Below, piece by piece: positions 1 to 8,352 of a DNA stretch of 64,000 nt (positions are counted from its first letter, which is position 1; each line of letters starts with the position of its first letter). The stretch spans positions 310,001 through 374,000 of the forward strand of contig NZ_FMAD01000003.1 in the NCBI RefSeq assembly GCF_900094595.1. Direction: 5' to 3'. Below the pieces are notes generated by a model. It was not told the DNA's origin. It searched no databases and was given only the letters and a program-made list of their open reading frames with translations. The position numbers and the translations under genes are program-made. The stretch is from Cupriavidus alkaliphilus. GTDB taxonomy: Bacteria > Pseudomonadota > Gammaproteobacteria > Burkholderiales > Burkholderiaceae.

Positions 1-351
1 GCGGTGCCACCCCATCAGCCGCAGGTGGCCTTCCAGCGCGTCGGTCAGCGGCGCCAGCAGGAAGAACATCGCCAGCCGGAACAGGCCGAGGCGGTGGATC
101 ACGGTGTAGAGGACGTCGGTGCGGATGGCGGCCCGGTCGGCCACGGCCTCGACCGGACGCCATTTCTCCAGCGGCCCGAGGATCAGCGCCATCACCGCGA
201 TCTGCACCAGTCCGACCAGCAGCCATTCCGTGCCGGTGAAGGCTTCCTCGGCATAGCGCCCGAAGCCCAGGTCATAGACCACGGGCAGCACCACGTCCTG
301 GAACAGCGTGCCCTCGATCTGGCCGATCCAGCCGTTAAGCGTGTCCCACAT
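1..351 (-). CDS. Sterol desaturase / fatty acid hydroxylase family membrane protein (3' part cut by window edge)
   Basis: Only the first 117 codons are inside the window. The visible part starts MWDTLNGWIGQIEGTLFQDV and holds a hydrophobic segment around residues 40-55 (LLVGLVQIAVMALILGPLE) and a second near residues 85-105 (LGLFRLAMFFLLAPL). The stretch RTDVLYTVIHRLGLFRL resembles the N-terminal part of sterol-desaturase-family proteins. The His-rich diiron motifs that would prove the family should lie beyond position 1, so the call rests on overall resemblance. Its ATG overlaps the TGA of the preceding deacetylase-like gene by one base (TGATG), which implies translational coupling. Substrate unknown. 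Confidence 0.6.
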   Translation of the reverse strand, partial: MWDTLNGWIGQIEGTLFQDVVLPVVYDLGFGRYAEEAFTGTEWLLVGLVQIAVMALILGPLEKWRPVEAVADRAAIRTDVLYTVIHRLGLFRLAMFFLLAPLTDALEGHLRLMGWHR

Positions 352-1199
352 CAGCGTGCACCCTCCTGTTGTCCGATGGGCCGCGCGATCCAGTCGCGAT
401 AGGTCGGGTGTTCGCGCAGCGTCGCGAAGCAGAAGCCCTTGCGTTCCAGACCGGTAAGCAGCGGCTCGAGCACCGCCGGCGCCCAGGGATCCTGCCGCGA
501 CCAGATGCCGAGGTGCGCCATGGCGATGTCGCCGTCGCGCAGGCCGGCCAGCGCGCGCTGCAGCAGCACGGCATTGGGATAGCGCTCCGACGACAGCTCA
601 TCGCCCAGGAAGCCGGCCGGCGCCCAGCCGACATGCCGGTAGCCGCATTGCTCGGCCCACTGCAGCGTCTGCGGCGCGGTGCGGCCGCCCGGGGCGCGCC
701 ACAGCGGCACCATGTCGGCACCGGTCATGCCGCGCAGGGCCTCGGCGCTGCGCCGCAATTCCTTGCAGAAGCCGGCCTGGTCCATGGCCACGTCCTGGCC
801 CGCCCGCGCGCCGAACTGCGGCCGCATGGTCACCTGGCCGGCGCGCACGCTGCGCAGGTAGACATGGTCGAAGGTATGCGTGCCGAAGGCGTGGCCGTCG
901 GCCACCAGCGACTTCCAGTAAGGGGCCCACGACGGGTCGAGCGAACTATCCTTGCGCACCGTCGGCTCGTTGGCCAGGAAGAAGGTGGCGCGGATATGGT
1001 GGCGGCGCAGGGTGGCGGCGATCAGCTGCGCCTGGCTCATGCTGCCGGTGTCGAAGGTCAGGTAGAGCGTACCGGCCGGACACGCCTTGGCGGCCGGCGC
1101 GGCGGCCGCGTGCTGGGCCAGCGGCAGGCCGCACGCCAGCACCAGCGCGGCCAGCCGCTTGTTGATCGTCGCCGAGCGCAATGCCCTGATCCGTGCCAT
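351..1199 (-). CDS. Exported polysaccharide deacetylase (NodB-like) family protein
   Basis: 282 aa with an N-terminal signal peptide (hydrophobic core near residues 15-33, then AAAAPAA). The NodB fold is shown by YLTFDTGS (residues 46-53), ATFFLANE (71-78), HTFDH (H108 and H112), WRAPGG (R168) and MAHLG (H229). The family normally has Asp-Asp in motif 1, the first as catalytic base and the second as metal ligand; here it is D50-T51, so one metal ligand is absent. It may be a variant deacetylase or a non-catalytic carbohydrate-binding protein. It sits 24 bp after the beta-propeller gene and overlaps the desaturase-like gene by one base, so the three are probably one operon acting in the envelope. 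Confidence 0.8.
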   Translation of the reverse strand: MARIRALRSATINKRLAALVLACGLPLAQHAAAAPAAKACPAGTLYLTFDTGSMSQAQLIAATLRRHHIRATFFLANEPTVRKDSSLDPSWAPYWKSLVADGHAFGTHTFDHVYLRSVRAGQVTMRPQFGARAGQDVAMDQAGFCKELRRSAEALRGMTGADMVPLWRAPGGRTAPQTLQWAEQCGYRHVGWAPAGFLGDELSSERYPNAVLLQRALAGLRDGDIAMAHLGIWSRQDPWAPAVLEPLLTGLERKGFCFATLREHPTYRDWIARPIGQQEGAR

Positions 1200-1223
1200 G
1201 GTCCCTGCCCTGCCCGCCTTGCG

Positions 1224-2210
1224 TCAGTACAGCGGCGCGCGCGTGCGGAAATAGATGCCGTGCGGCGAGCGCCCGACCCGCACGGTCTTGACCAGCTTGC
1301 GGCTGGCCACGTCGACCAGCCCGACCGAGCGCGCCCAGCGGAACGTCACCCACAGGGTCTTGCCGTCGGCGGTCAGTTCCATGTCGTCCGGGCCCGGCGG
1401 CAGGCCGGTGATGTCGCCGACCTTGCTCAGCGTCTGCTGGTCGATGATGCTGATGCTGCCGGTGACGCGGTTGCTGAGGAACAGGTGGCGCCGGTCGCCG
1501 ACGGCGCGGAAGTTGTGCGCGCCCTTGCCGGTCTGGATCTGCTTGACCACGGTGCGGGTGCGCCAGTCGATCACGGCCACGTAGTCGGCCCCCGTCATGC
1601 CGACCAGCAGGAATTTCTGGTCGGGCGTGACCCAGATCCCCGCCGGCGCCGAACCGGTTTCCATGCGCCACATCACGTTCTGCGTGACCAGGTCGATGGC
1701 GGCCACTTCGTTGGAATCCTGCAGCGTGATGAAGGCAATGCGGCTGTCGGCGGTGAACGCGATATGGCTGGGGGTCTTGGCCAGGGGATATTGCTTGGCC
1801 AGCTTCAGCGCCTTGCCGTCCCAGCGGTACACGTCGACGCGGTCGAGCCGGTTGCCGGTGGCGACAAACCACTTCTGGTCCGGCGAGAAGCCGATCTGGT
1901 ACGGGTCGTCGATATTGGGCACGCGCTGCTGCACCTTGCCCGTGACCGGGTCGAGGAAGACCAAGTCGTTGCCGACCGCATTGGCGACGATCAGCGATTT
2001 GTCGTCGGGCGTGGCGATTAGGTGGTGGGGCTCCTTGCCGATCGGGAAGGTCTCGAGCACCTTCTGCGTGTCCTTGTCGATCAGCGTGACGGTGGCATCA
2101 CCCGAATTGAGGATCACCACCACCTCCGCCCGAGCCGGTACCGCCATCAGGCCCAGCGCGAACGCGCCCACCGTGATCCCACCAGCCACCCACCGCCGCA
2201 ATGCGAACAT
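1224..2210 (-). CDS. Exported YVTN-family beta-propeller protein
   Basis: 328 aa. Residues 1-28 form a signal peptide ending VPARA. The mature part is made of repeated blades of about 40 residues with the pattern (V/I)D-x-TxxVxxxIxxGxxPH, for example ATVTLIDKDTQKVLETFPIG, YVAVIDWRTRTVVKQIQTGK and VGLVDVASRKLVKTVRVGR. Such YVTN proteins are periplasmic or cell-surface scaffolds; no catalytic residue is recognisable. The ATG at 2210 was chosen because a signal peptide follows directly; the reading frame stays open upstream but codes for nothing sensible. First gene of the probable three-gene envelope operon. Confidence 0.85.
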   Translation of the reverse strand: MFALRRWVAGGITVGAFALGLMAVPARAEVVVILNSGDATVTLIDKDTQKVLETFPIGKEPHHLIATPDDKSLIVANAVGNDLVFLDPVTGKVQQRVPNIDDPYQIGFSPDQKWFVATGNRLDRVDVYRWDGKALKLAKQYPLAKTPSHIAFTADSRIAFITLQDSNEVAAIDLVTQNVMWRMETGSAPAGIWVTPDQKFLLVGMTGADYVAVIDWRTRTVVKQIQTGKGAHNFRAVGDRRHLFLSNRVTGSISIIDQQTLSKVGDITGLPPGPDDMELTADGKTLWVTFRWARSVGLVDVASRKLVKTVRVGRSPHGIYFRTRAPLY

Positions 2211-2241
2211 AAGACCCGCTACCAGAAGAACTGAATCGGCG

Positions 2242-2247
2242 ATTCTA
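2242..2247 (-). promoter_or_regulatory. Possible -10 element for the envelope operon
   Basis: TAGAAT on the minus strand, 31 bases upstream of the beta-propeller ATG, in the 142-bp space after hrpA. No convincing -35 hexamer at 16-18 bp, so this is only a candidate. Confidence 0.3.
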
Positions 2248-2352
2248 ACGTTTGGCCGGCTAATTCCGCTGACGTCGCGGCTGGCGGCGGACAAGTATTT
2301 GGCAGATTGTTGCGCCGGCACGACCATTTGCCGCCATGCCGGCGCGCGGCCC

Positions 2353-5300
2353 TCAGCGCTGCATCGATTCCCACACCTTCTGCAGGCGCTTGACCGACAT
2401 CGGCACCGGCGTGCGCAGCTCCTGGGCGAACAGCGCGATGCGCAGTTCTTCCAGCATCCAGCGGAATTCGTCCAGCCGCGCATCCTCCCCGCCGCGGCCC
2501 TGGGTGCGCAACTGCTTCTCGGCCCGCTGCCACTGCTGCACCAGCGGCGCCATCTCCTGCATGCGCTGGCTGTCGCGGGCCGGATCACCCTTGAGCTTGT
2601 CGACCCGCATGGCGATGCCCTTCAGGTAGCGCGGGAAATGGACCAGTTGCGTGTACGGGGTTTCGTCGATAAAGCGCTTGCCCATCAGCCGGCCGAGCTG
2701 GGCCTCCATGTCCGCATGGGCGCCGGGGAACGGCTTGGCCTGCAGCAGCTTGCGCGGCAGCCCGGCGTACTCGGCCAGGATGACGCCCGCCAGCCGGGCG
2801 ATTTCCTGCGCCAGCAGTGACAGCCGGGTACGGCCTTCGTCCTTGCGGGCGCTGAACTCGGCGTCGTTGCGCGGCAGCGGCGCCTGCATGCAGGCGCGCT
2901 CCAGCGCCAGCATCACGATCTGCTCGCGCAGCATCTCCTGCGTGCCCAGGGTCATGTACTGCATCGCCATCTGCTGCAGCCCGGGGATGTTCTTCTCGAT
3001 GAACTTGACCTGCTCGCGCAGCTGCAGCGCGAACAGCCGGCGCAGCCCCAGATGGTGGATGCGGGCGGCTTCCTGCGGGTCGTCGAAGACTTCGACGTCG
3101 CAATGGGTGCCGCGGTCGACCAGCGCCGGATAGCCGAACAGGGTCTGGCTGCCCTTGCGGATCTCGAGCAGCTCCGGCAGCTCGCCGAAGCTCCAGCCGG
3201 TCAGGCCCTCGTACTTGCCGGGTTCGGCCGCGGCCAGCGCCGGCGCCTGTTCCGGTGCCTGCCCCGGGGGCTGGGTGGCGGCGGCCTGGGCCGCGGCCTG
3301 CGCGGCCACGCGCTGGAACGACTGCTGGGCCTGCCCGCCCAACTCGGCGCGCAACTGGGCCAGGTTGCGGCCCATATCGAGCTGGCGCCCGTGCTCGTCG
3401 ATCACCTTGAAGTTCATCGCGTGGTGCGCGGGCAGCGTTTCGAGCTTGAAGTCGGCACGCCGGACCATGGTGCCGGTCTGCTCGCGGATATCGGCGATCA
3501 GCACGTCCAGCAGCTCGCCTTCGCCAAACGGCTGGCGCGCAATGAAGCCGGCGGCATAGTCCGGCAGCGGCACGCAGTGGCGGCGCAGCTTCTGCGGCAG
3601 CGACTTGAGCAGCAGGTGCACCTTCTCCTTGATCATGCCTGGCACCAGCCAGTCGGCACGCTCGGGACGGACCTGGTTGAGCGCGTACAGCGGCACGGTC
3701 AGGGTCACGCCGTCGCGGTGGCTGCCTGGCTCGAAATGGTAAGTCAGGCCCATGTCCACGCCGGCCACGGCCATGGTCTTGGGAAACAGGTCGGTGGTGA
3801 TGCCGGCGGCCTCGTGCCGCATCAGCTCGTCGCGATTCAGGTACAGCAGCTTGCGGTCTTGCGCGCTTTCGGTCTGGTACCACTGCTCGAACGCGACCTG
3901 CTGGCAAATGTCGGCCGGGATCGCGCGGTCGTAGAAGGCGTAGATCAGCTCATCGTCGACCAGCACGTCCTGGCGCCGCGACTTGTGCTCCAGGTTCTCG
4001 ATCTCGCGCACCAGGCGCTGGTTGTGCGCGTAGAACGGCAGGCGCGTGTCGAACTCGCCCTCGACCAGCGCGCGGCGGATAAACAGTTCGCGCGCCTCGC
4101 GCGGGTTCATCGGGCCGTAGTGCACGCGGCGGTGCTGGTACACCACCAGCCCGTACAGCGTGGCGCGCTCCAGCGCCAGCACCTGGCCGGCCTTCTTCTC
4201 CCAGTGCGGATCGCTCCAGCTGACCTTGAGCAGGTGGCGGCCCACTTGCTCCAGCCATTCGGGCTCGATGCGCGCCAGCGTGCGCGCGAACAGCCGGCTG
4301 GTCTCGACCAGCTCGGCCGCGACCACCCAGCGCCCGACCTTGCGCGCGATCAGCGAGCCCGGCCACAGGTGGAACTTGATGCCGCGCGCCCCAAGGTACT
4401 CGCGGCCCTTGCCGTCGCCGTCCTCGATGCGGCAGCCGACGTTGCCAAGCAGGCCGGTCAGCAGCGCCTTGTGCACCTGCTCGTAGGTCGGCTCGCTGTC
4501 GTTCAGGCGCCAGCCCTGCTCGGTCACCGTGGTCAGCAGCTGGGAATGCACATCGCGCCATTCGCGCAACCGCAGGTGCGACAGGAAGTGCGCGCGGCAC
4601 TGGTCCTGCAGCTGTCGGTTGGACTTCTTGTGCGCGACCGCGTCCTCGAACCACTTCCACAGCCTGACCCAGCCGAGGAACTCGGACTTCTCGTCCATGA
4701 ACTTGCGGTGGGCCTGGTCGGCGGCCTCCTGCGCTTCCTGTGGACGGTCGCGCGGGTCCTGCACCGACAGCGCGCTGGCGATGACCAGCACCTCGCGCAG
4801 GCACTGGTGCTCGCGCGCGGCCAGGATCATGCGCGCCACGCGCGGGTCGAGCGGCAGCTTGGCCAGCTGGCGGCCGATGCCGGTCAGCTGGTTGGCGTCG
4901 TCGACCGCGCCCAGCTCCTGCAGCAACTGGTAGCCGTCGGCGACCGCGCGGCCCAGCGGCGGCTCGATGAACGGGAACGACTCGATGTCGGTCAGCCGCA
5001 GCGCCTTCATGCGCAGGATCACCGCGGCCAGCGACGAGCGCAGGATTTCCGGGTCGGTAAAGCGCGGCCGGCCGGTGAAATCCGATTCCTCGTACAGCCG
5101 GATGCAAATCCCGTTGGCGACCCGGCCGCAGCGGCCGGCGCGCTGGTTGGCGGCGGCCTGCGAGATCGCCTCGACCTGCAGCTGCTCGACCTTGTTGCGG
5201 TACGAATAGCGCTTGACGCGCGCCAGCCCGGTATCGACCACGTAGCGGATGCCCGGCACCGTCAGCGAGGTTTCGGCGACGTTGGTCGCCAGCACGATGC

Positions 5301-6402
5301 GCCGCGCATTCGACGGCTTGAACACCCGCTCCTGCTCCTGCACCGACAGCCGCGCGAACAGCGGCAGGATTTCGGTATGCGGCGGGTGGTGCTTGCGCAG
5401 CGCCTCGGCGGCTTCGCGGATCTCGCGCTCGCCGGGCAGGAACACCAGCACGTCGCCGGGGCCGGCGCGGCACAGCTCGTCGACGGCATCGACGATGCCG
5501 TCGTACAGGTCGCGCTCGCGCGCCTGCGGGCTGCGCGGCGCGCCGGCGGCGGGCGCGTCGTCGGCGATCGGGCGGTAGCGCACCTCCACCGGGTACAGCC
5601 GGCCGCTGACCTCGATCACCGGCGCCGGCTTGTCCCCCGTGGCGAAATGCTGGGCAAAGCGCTGCGCGTCGATGGTGGCCGAGGTGATGATCACCTTCAG
5701 GTCCGGCCGCTTCGGCAGGATCTGGCGCAGGTAGCCGATCAGGAAGTCGATGTTGAGGCTGCGCTCGTGCGCCTCGTCGATGATCAGCGTGTCGTAGGCG
5801 CGCAGCAGCGGGTCGTTCTGGGTTTCGGCGAGCAGGATGCCGTCGGTCATCAGCTTGACCGACGCGCCCGACGACATGGTGTCGTTGAACCGCACCTGGT
5901 AGCCCACGTGCTCGCCCAGCGGCGTGCCCAGCTCCTGCGCGATCCGCTTGGCGGTCGAGGTAGCGGCGATGCGGCGCGGCTGGGTGTGGCCGATCAGCCC
6001 CCCGCTCATTTGCCCCGGACCGCGCCCGATCGACAGGCAGATCTTGGGCAGCTGCGTGGTCTTGCCGGAACCGGTCTCGCCGGAAACGATCACCACCTGG
6101 TTGGCCAGCAGCGCCGCGGCGATCTCGTCGCGGCGCGCGGATACCGGCAGCGCTTCGGGGAACGTGATCGGCGGCAGCGGGTTGACCTGGCGCGGGGGCC
6201 GCGGCGGGCGAGCGCCGCGAGGCTGGCGCTGGCCGCCCTCGGCGGCGGGCCGCGCGCCGGCCGGCCTTGCCGGGCCGGCCTGCTGCGGCCGGGCCGGGCC
6301 GGGCGCCGGGCGGGACTGGGTAGGGGAAGCAGGCTGGCCGGCACCGGCGCGCTGGCGCGGCGACGCCGGTGGTTTGGGCTTGACGGGGCGTTGTTCTGAC
6401 AT
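2353..6402 (-). CDS. hrpA: ATP-dependent RNA helicase HrpA (DEAH box)
   Basis: 1349 aa, close to the roughly 1300 aa of E. coli HrpA. Residues 1-75 are a Pro/Arg/Gln/Ala-rich, probably disordered tail. Then come Walker A (GETGSGKT, 108-115), DEAH (209-212), SATID (motif III) and QRAGRCGR (motif VI), followed by the helicase-associated and OB-fold regions and the long C-terminal HrpA-specific domain ending KRLQKVWESMQR. In E. coli HrpA resolves collided ribosomes and processes some mRNAs. The gene is divergent from argA with 23 bp between the two ATGs, and no Shine-Dalgarno sequence precedes the start. Confidence 0.97.
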   Translation of the reverse strand: MSEQRPVKPKPPASPRQRAGAGQPASPTQSRPAPGPARPQQAGPARPAGARPAAEGGQRQPRGARPPRPPRQVNPLPPITFPEALPVSARRDEIAAALLANQVVIVSGETGSGKTTQLPKICLSIGRGPGQMSGGLIGHTQPRRIAATSTAKRIAQELGTPLGEHVGYQVRFNDTMSSGASVKLMTDGILLAETQNDPLLRAYDTLIIDEAHERSLNIDFLIGYLRQILPKRPDLKVIITSATIDAQRFAQHFATGDKPAPVIEVSGRLYPVEVRYRPIADDAPAAGAPRSPQARERDLYDGIVDAVDELCRAGPGDVLVFLPGEREIREAAEALRKHHPPHTEILPLFARLSVQEQERVFKPSNARRIVLATNVAETSLTVPGIRYVVDTGLARVKRYSYRNKVEQLQVEAISQAAANQRAGRCGRVANGICIRLYEESDFTGRPRFTDPEILRSSLAAVILRMKALRLTDIESFPFIEPPLGRAVADGYQLLQELGAVDDANQLTGIGRQLAKLPLDPRVARMILAAREHQCLREVLVIASALSVQDPRDRPQEAQEAADQAHRKFMDEKSEFLGWVRLWKWFEDAVAHKKSNRQLQDQCRAHFLSHLRLREWRDVHSQLLTTVTEQGWRLNDSEPTYEQVHKALLTGLLGNVGCRIEDGDGKGREYLGARGIKFHLWPGSLIARKVGRWVVAAELVETSRLFARTLARIEPEWLEQVGRHLLKVSWSDPHWEKKAGQVLALERATLYGLVVYQHRRVHYGPMNPREARELFIRRALVEGEFDTRLPFYAHNQRLVREIENLEHKSRRQDVLVDDELIYAFYDRAIPADICQQVAFEQWYQTESAQDRKLLYLNRDELMRHEAAGITTDLFPKTMAVAGVDMGLTYHFEPGSHRDGVTLTVPLYALNQVRPERADWLVPGMIKEKVHLLLKSLPQKLRRHCVPLPDYAAGFIARQPFGEGELLDVLIADIREQTGTMVRRADFKLETLPAHHAMNFKVIDEHGRQLDMGRNLAQLRAELGGQAQQSFQRVAAQAAAQAAATQPPGQAPEQAPALAAAEPGKYEGLTGWSFGELPELLEIRKGSQTLFGYPALVDRGTHCDVEVFDDPQEAARIHHLGLRRLFALQLREQVKFIEKNIPGLQQMAMQYMTLGTQEMLREQIVMLALERACMQAPLPRNDAEFSARKDEGRTRLSLLAQEIARLAGVILAEYAGLPRKLLQAKPFPGAHADMEAQLGRLMGKRFIDETPYTQLVHFPRYLKGIAMRVDKLKGDPARDSQRMQEMAPLVQQWQRAEKQLRTQGRGGEDARLDEFRWMLEELRIALFAQELRTPVPMSVKRLQKVWESMQR

Positions 6403-6420
6403 TGGCCGGGATTATAATCC
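6391..6420. promoter_or_regulatory. Shared palindromic -10 region between hrpA and argA
   Basis: The perfect 12-bp palindrome GGATTATAATCC (6409-6420) gives TATAAT on both strands: 6413-6418 for argA and 6416-6411 for hrpA. TTGTTC at 6391-6396, 16 bp upstream, is a weak -35 for the argA direction. The -10 elements end only 7-8 bases before each ATG, and neither ATG has a Shine-Dalgarno sequence. If these -10 elements are used, both transcripts would start at or very near the start codon. Confidence 0.55.
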
Positions 6421-6425
6421 GCGGC

Positions 6426-7898
6426 ATGAACGCCAGAACCGACACGCCGCAGACGGCGCCCGCCTCCGCTCCCGCTGCCCCCACCGCCCCGGCCGCGCCG
6501 GCGCAGGCGGAGCCACCCGCCGCGGCCGAGCTCCCCGCCCCCGCCCCGACCTCGCCCGTGCCGGTCACGGCCGATCCCGATCGAAGCGGTCCCGACCACC
6601 AGCAGTTCGTCGACTGGCTGCGCATGGTGGCGCCGTATATCCATGCCTTCCGCGGCAAGACCTTCGTGATCGCCTTCGCCGGCGAACTGGTCAAGTCGGG
6701 CGTGCTGAATGCGCTGGTCAATGACGTCGCGCTGCTGCACGCGATGGGCATGCAGATCGTGCTGGTGCACGGCTCGCGTCCGCAGGTGGAAGAGCAGCTG
6801 GCGCTGCGCCATGTCGAGTCGCAGTTCGTCGACGGCGTGCGCGTCACCGACAACGCCGCGCTCGAATGCGCCAAGGAAGCCGCCGGCGAACTGCGCCTGG
6901 ACATCGAGGCCGCGTTCAGCCAGGGCCTGCCCAACACGCCGATGGCGGGCGCCCAGCTGTCGGTGATCTCCGGCAATTTCGTCACCGCGCGCCCGGTCGG
7001 CATCGTCAACGGCACCGATTACCAGCACACCGGGCTGGTGCGCAAGATCGACGCCGAATCCGTGCGCATGTCGCTGTCGCACGGCAAGGTGGTGCTGCTG
7101 TCGCCACTGGGCTTCTCGCCCACGGGCCAGGCCTTCAACCTGTCGATGGAAGACGTGGCCAGCGCCACCGCCACCGCGCTCAAGGCCGACAAGCTGATCT
7201 TCATTACCGAGGTGCCGGGCGTGCCCGACCCGGTCGGCAAGATGATGCAGGAAATGTCGCTGCGCACCGCGGTGGAGCGGCTGCAGAACAACCACCTGCC
7301 TCCCGACGTCGCCAACTACCTGCAGCACCTGGTCAAGGCGCTCAAGGGCGGCGTGCCGCGCGCGCACCTGATTCCCTACTCGCTCGACGGCGCGGTGCTG
7401 CTGGAACTGTTCCTGCACGACGGCGTCGGCACCATGCTGTCCGACACCGACCTGGAAAGCCTGCGCGAGGCCACGCTGGACGACGTCGGCGGCATCGTGC
7501 AGCTGATCGCCCCGCTGGAGCAGGACGGCACGCTGGTGCCGCGCGGGCGCCACCTGATCGAGCGCGATATCGGCAACTTCTCGGTGATCGAGCACGATGG
7601 CGTGCTGTTCGGCTGTGCCGCGCTGTACGACTATCCGCGCGAGAACATGGGTGAGATGGCGTGCCTGACGGTGTCGCCCGAGGCCCAGGGCACCGGCGAC
7701 GGCGAGCGCCTGCTCAAGCGCATCGAGCGCCGCGCCCGCGCGCTCGGGCTGGAGCGCCTGTTCGTGCTCACCACCCGGACCGAGCACTGGTTCCTCAAGC
7801 GTGGTTTCGTCCACGCCAACGTCGACGACCTGCCCGAGGACAAGCGCAAGCTCTACAACTGGCAGCGCAAGTCGATGGTGCTGATGAAAAAGCTGTGA
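6426..7898 (+). CDS. argA: Amino-acid N-acetyltransferase (N-acetylglutamate synthase)
   Basis: 490 aa; makes N-acetylglutamate from glutamate and acetyl-CoA, the first step of arginine synthesis. Residues 1-58 are a Pro/Ala-rich tail with no fold. From residue 61 (FVDWLRMVAPYIHAFRGKTF) runs an amino-acid-kinase domain with IVLVHGSRPQVEEQL and GRLSPLGFSPTG-like turns, followed from about residue 340 by a GNAT acetyltransferase domain (MACLTVSPEAQGTGDGERLL, then WFLKRGF). This two-domain plan is that of classical ArgA. The ATG at 6426 is the first in frame, but the tail is longer than in E. coli ArgA, and a start nearer residue 60 cannot be excluded. Confidence 0.93.
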   Translation: MNARTDTPQTAPASAPAAPTAPAAPAQAEPPAAAELPAPAPTSPVPVTADPDRSGPDHQQFVDWLRMVAPYIHAFRGKTFVIAFAGELVKSGVLNALVNDVALLHAMGMQIVLVHGSRPQVEEQLALRHVESQFVDGVRVTDNAALECAKEAAGELRLDIEAAFSQGLPNTPMAGAQLSVISGNFVTARPVGIVNGTDYQHTGLVRKIDAESVRMSLSHGKVVLLSPLGFSPTGQAFNLSMEDVASATATALKADKLIFITEVPGVPDPVGKMMQEMSLRTAVERLQNNHLPPDVANYLQHLVKALKGGVPRAHLIPYSLDGAVLLELFLHDGVGTMLSDTDLESLREATLDDVGGIVQLIAPLEQDGTLVPRGRHLIERDIGNFSVIEHDGVLFGCAALYDYPRENMGEMACLTVSPEAQGTGDGERLLKRIERRARALGLERLFVLTTRTEHWFLKRGFVHANVDDLPEDKRKLYNWQRKSMVLMKKL

Positions 7899-7947
7899 CG
7901 GCGTAGGGACAATCGCCGCCGCGCCGCGGCCCCTCGCCCTGCTTGGC

Positions 7948-7953
7948 TACAAT
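7948..7953 (+). promoter_or_regulatory. Candidate -10 element for yggX
   Basis: TACAAT, 43 bases upstream of the yggX ATG, with the strong ribosome binding site AAGGAG at 7985-7990. The -35 region is GC-rich and not recognisable. Confidence 0.4.
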
Positions 7954-7996
7954 AGCGCCAGCGCCGAAGCTCTCACGAACATACCAAGGAGTCCCC

Positions 7997-8269
7997 ATGG
8001 CCCGCACGGTCCATTGCATCAAGCTGAACAAGGAAGCCGAAGGTCTCGACTTCCCGCCGCTGCCCGGCGAACTGGGCAAGAAGATCTGGCAGAGCGTGTC
8101 CAAGGAAGCCTGGGCCGGCTGGCTCAAGCACCAGACCATGCTGATCAACGAAAACCGCCTGAACATGGCCGATGCGCGTGCGCGCCAGTACCTGCTCAAG
8201 CAGACCGAGAAGTACTTCTTCGGCGAAGGCGCCGACCAGGCCCAGGGCTACGTGCCGCCGCAGTCCTGA
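7997..8269 (+). CDS. yggX: Probable Fe(2+)-trafficking / oxidative damage protection protein
   Basis: 90 aa, the usual length of the YggX family. It starts [19 protein letters not shown] with the conserved Cys7 and contains [12 protein letters not shown] and [21 protein letters not shown], all family hallmarks. YggX is a small cytosolic protein that protects labile Fe-S clusters and limits iron-driven damage. The ATG at 7997 has AAGGAG seven bases upstream. It lies about 100 bp after argA and ends just before a strong terminator, so it may have its own promoter. Confidence 0.95.
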   Translation: MARTVHCIKLNKEAEGLDFPPLPGELGKKIWQSVSKEAWAGWLKHQTMLINENRLNMADARARQYLLKQTEKYFFGEGADQAQGYVPPQS

Positions 8270-8289
8270 TCCGGGGCATGCGATCATGA

Positions 8290-8318
8290 AAAATGGGGTG
8301 CGTCGGGCACCCCATTTT
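8290..8318. terminator. Bidirectional rho-independent terminator between yggX and rpiA
   Basis: Perfect 12-bp stem AAAATGGGGTGC (8290-8301) with GCACCCCATTTT (8307-8318) around a 5-base loop. A/T tracts at both stem bases suit the convergent genes on either side. Confidence 0.9.
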
Positions 8319-8352
8319 GCTTGGTGGCAAACGCCGGCGCCGTGGCGCGCGT

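Noticed and set aside
3052..6399. Very long open frame on the plus strand across hrpA (about 1100 codons)
   Set aside because: It mirrors hrpA on the other strand and has a composition typical of antisense frames in high-G+C DNA (rich in His, Arg, Gln, Val), with no recognisable domain.
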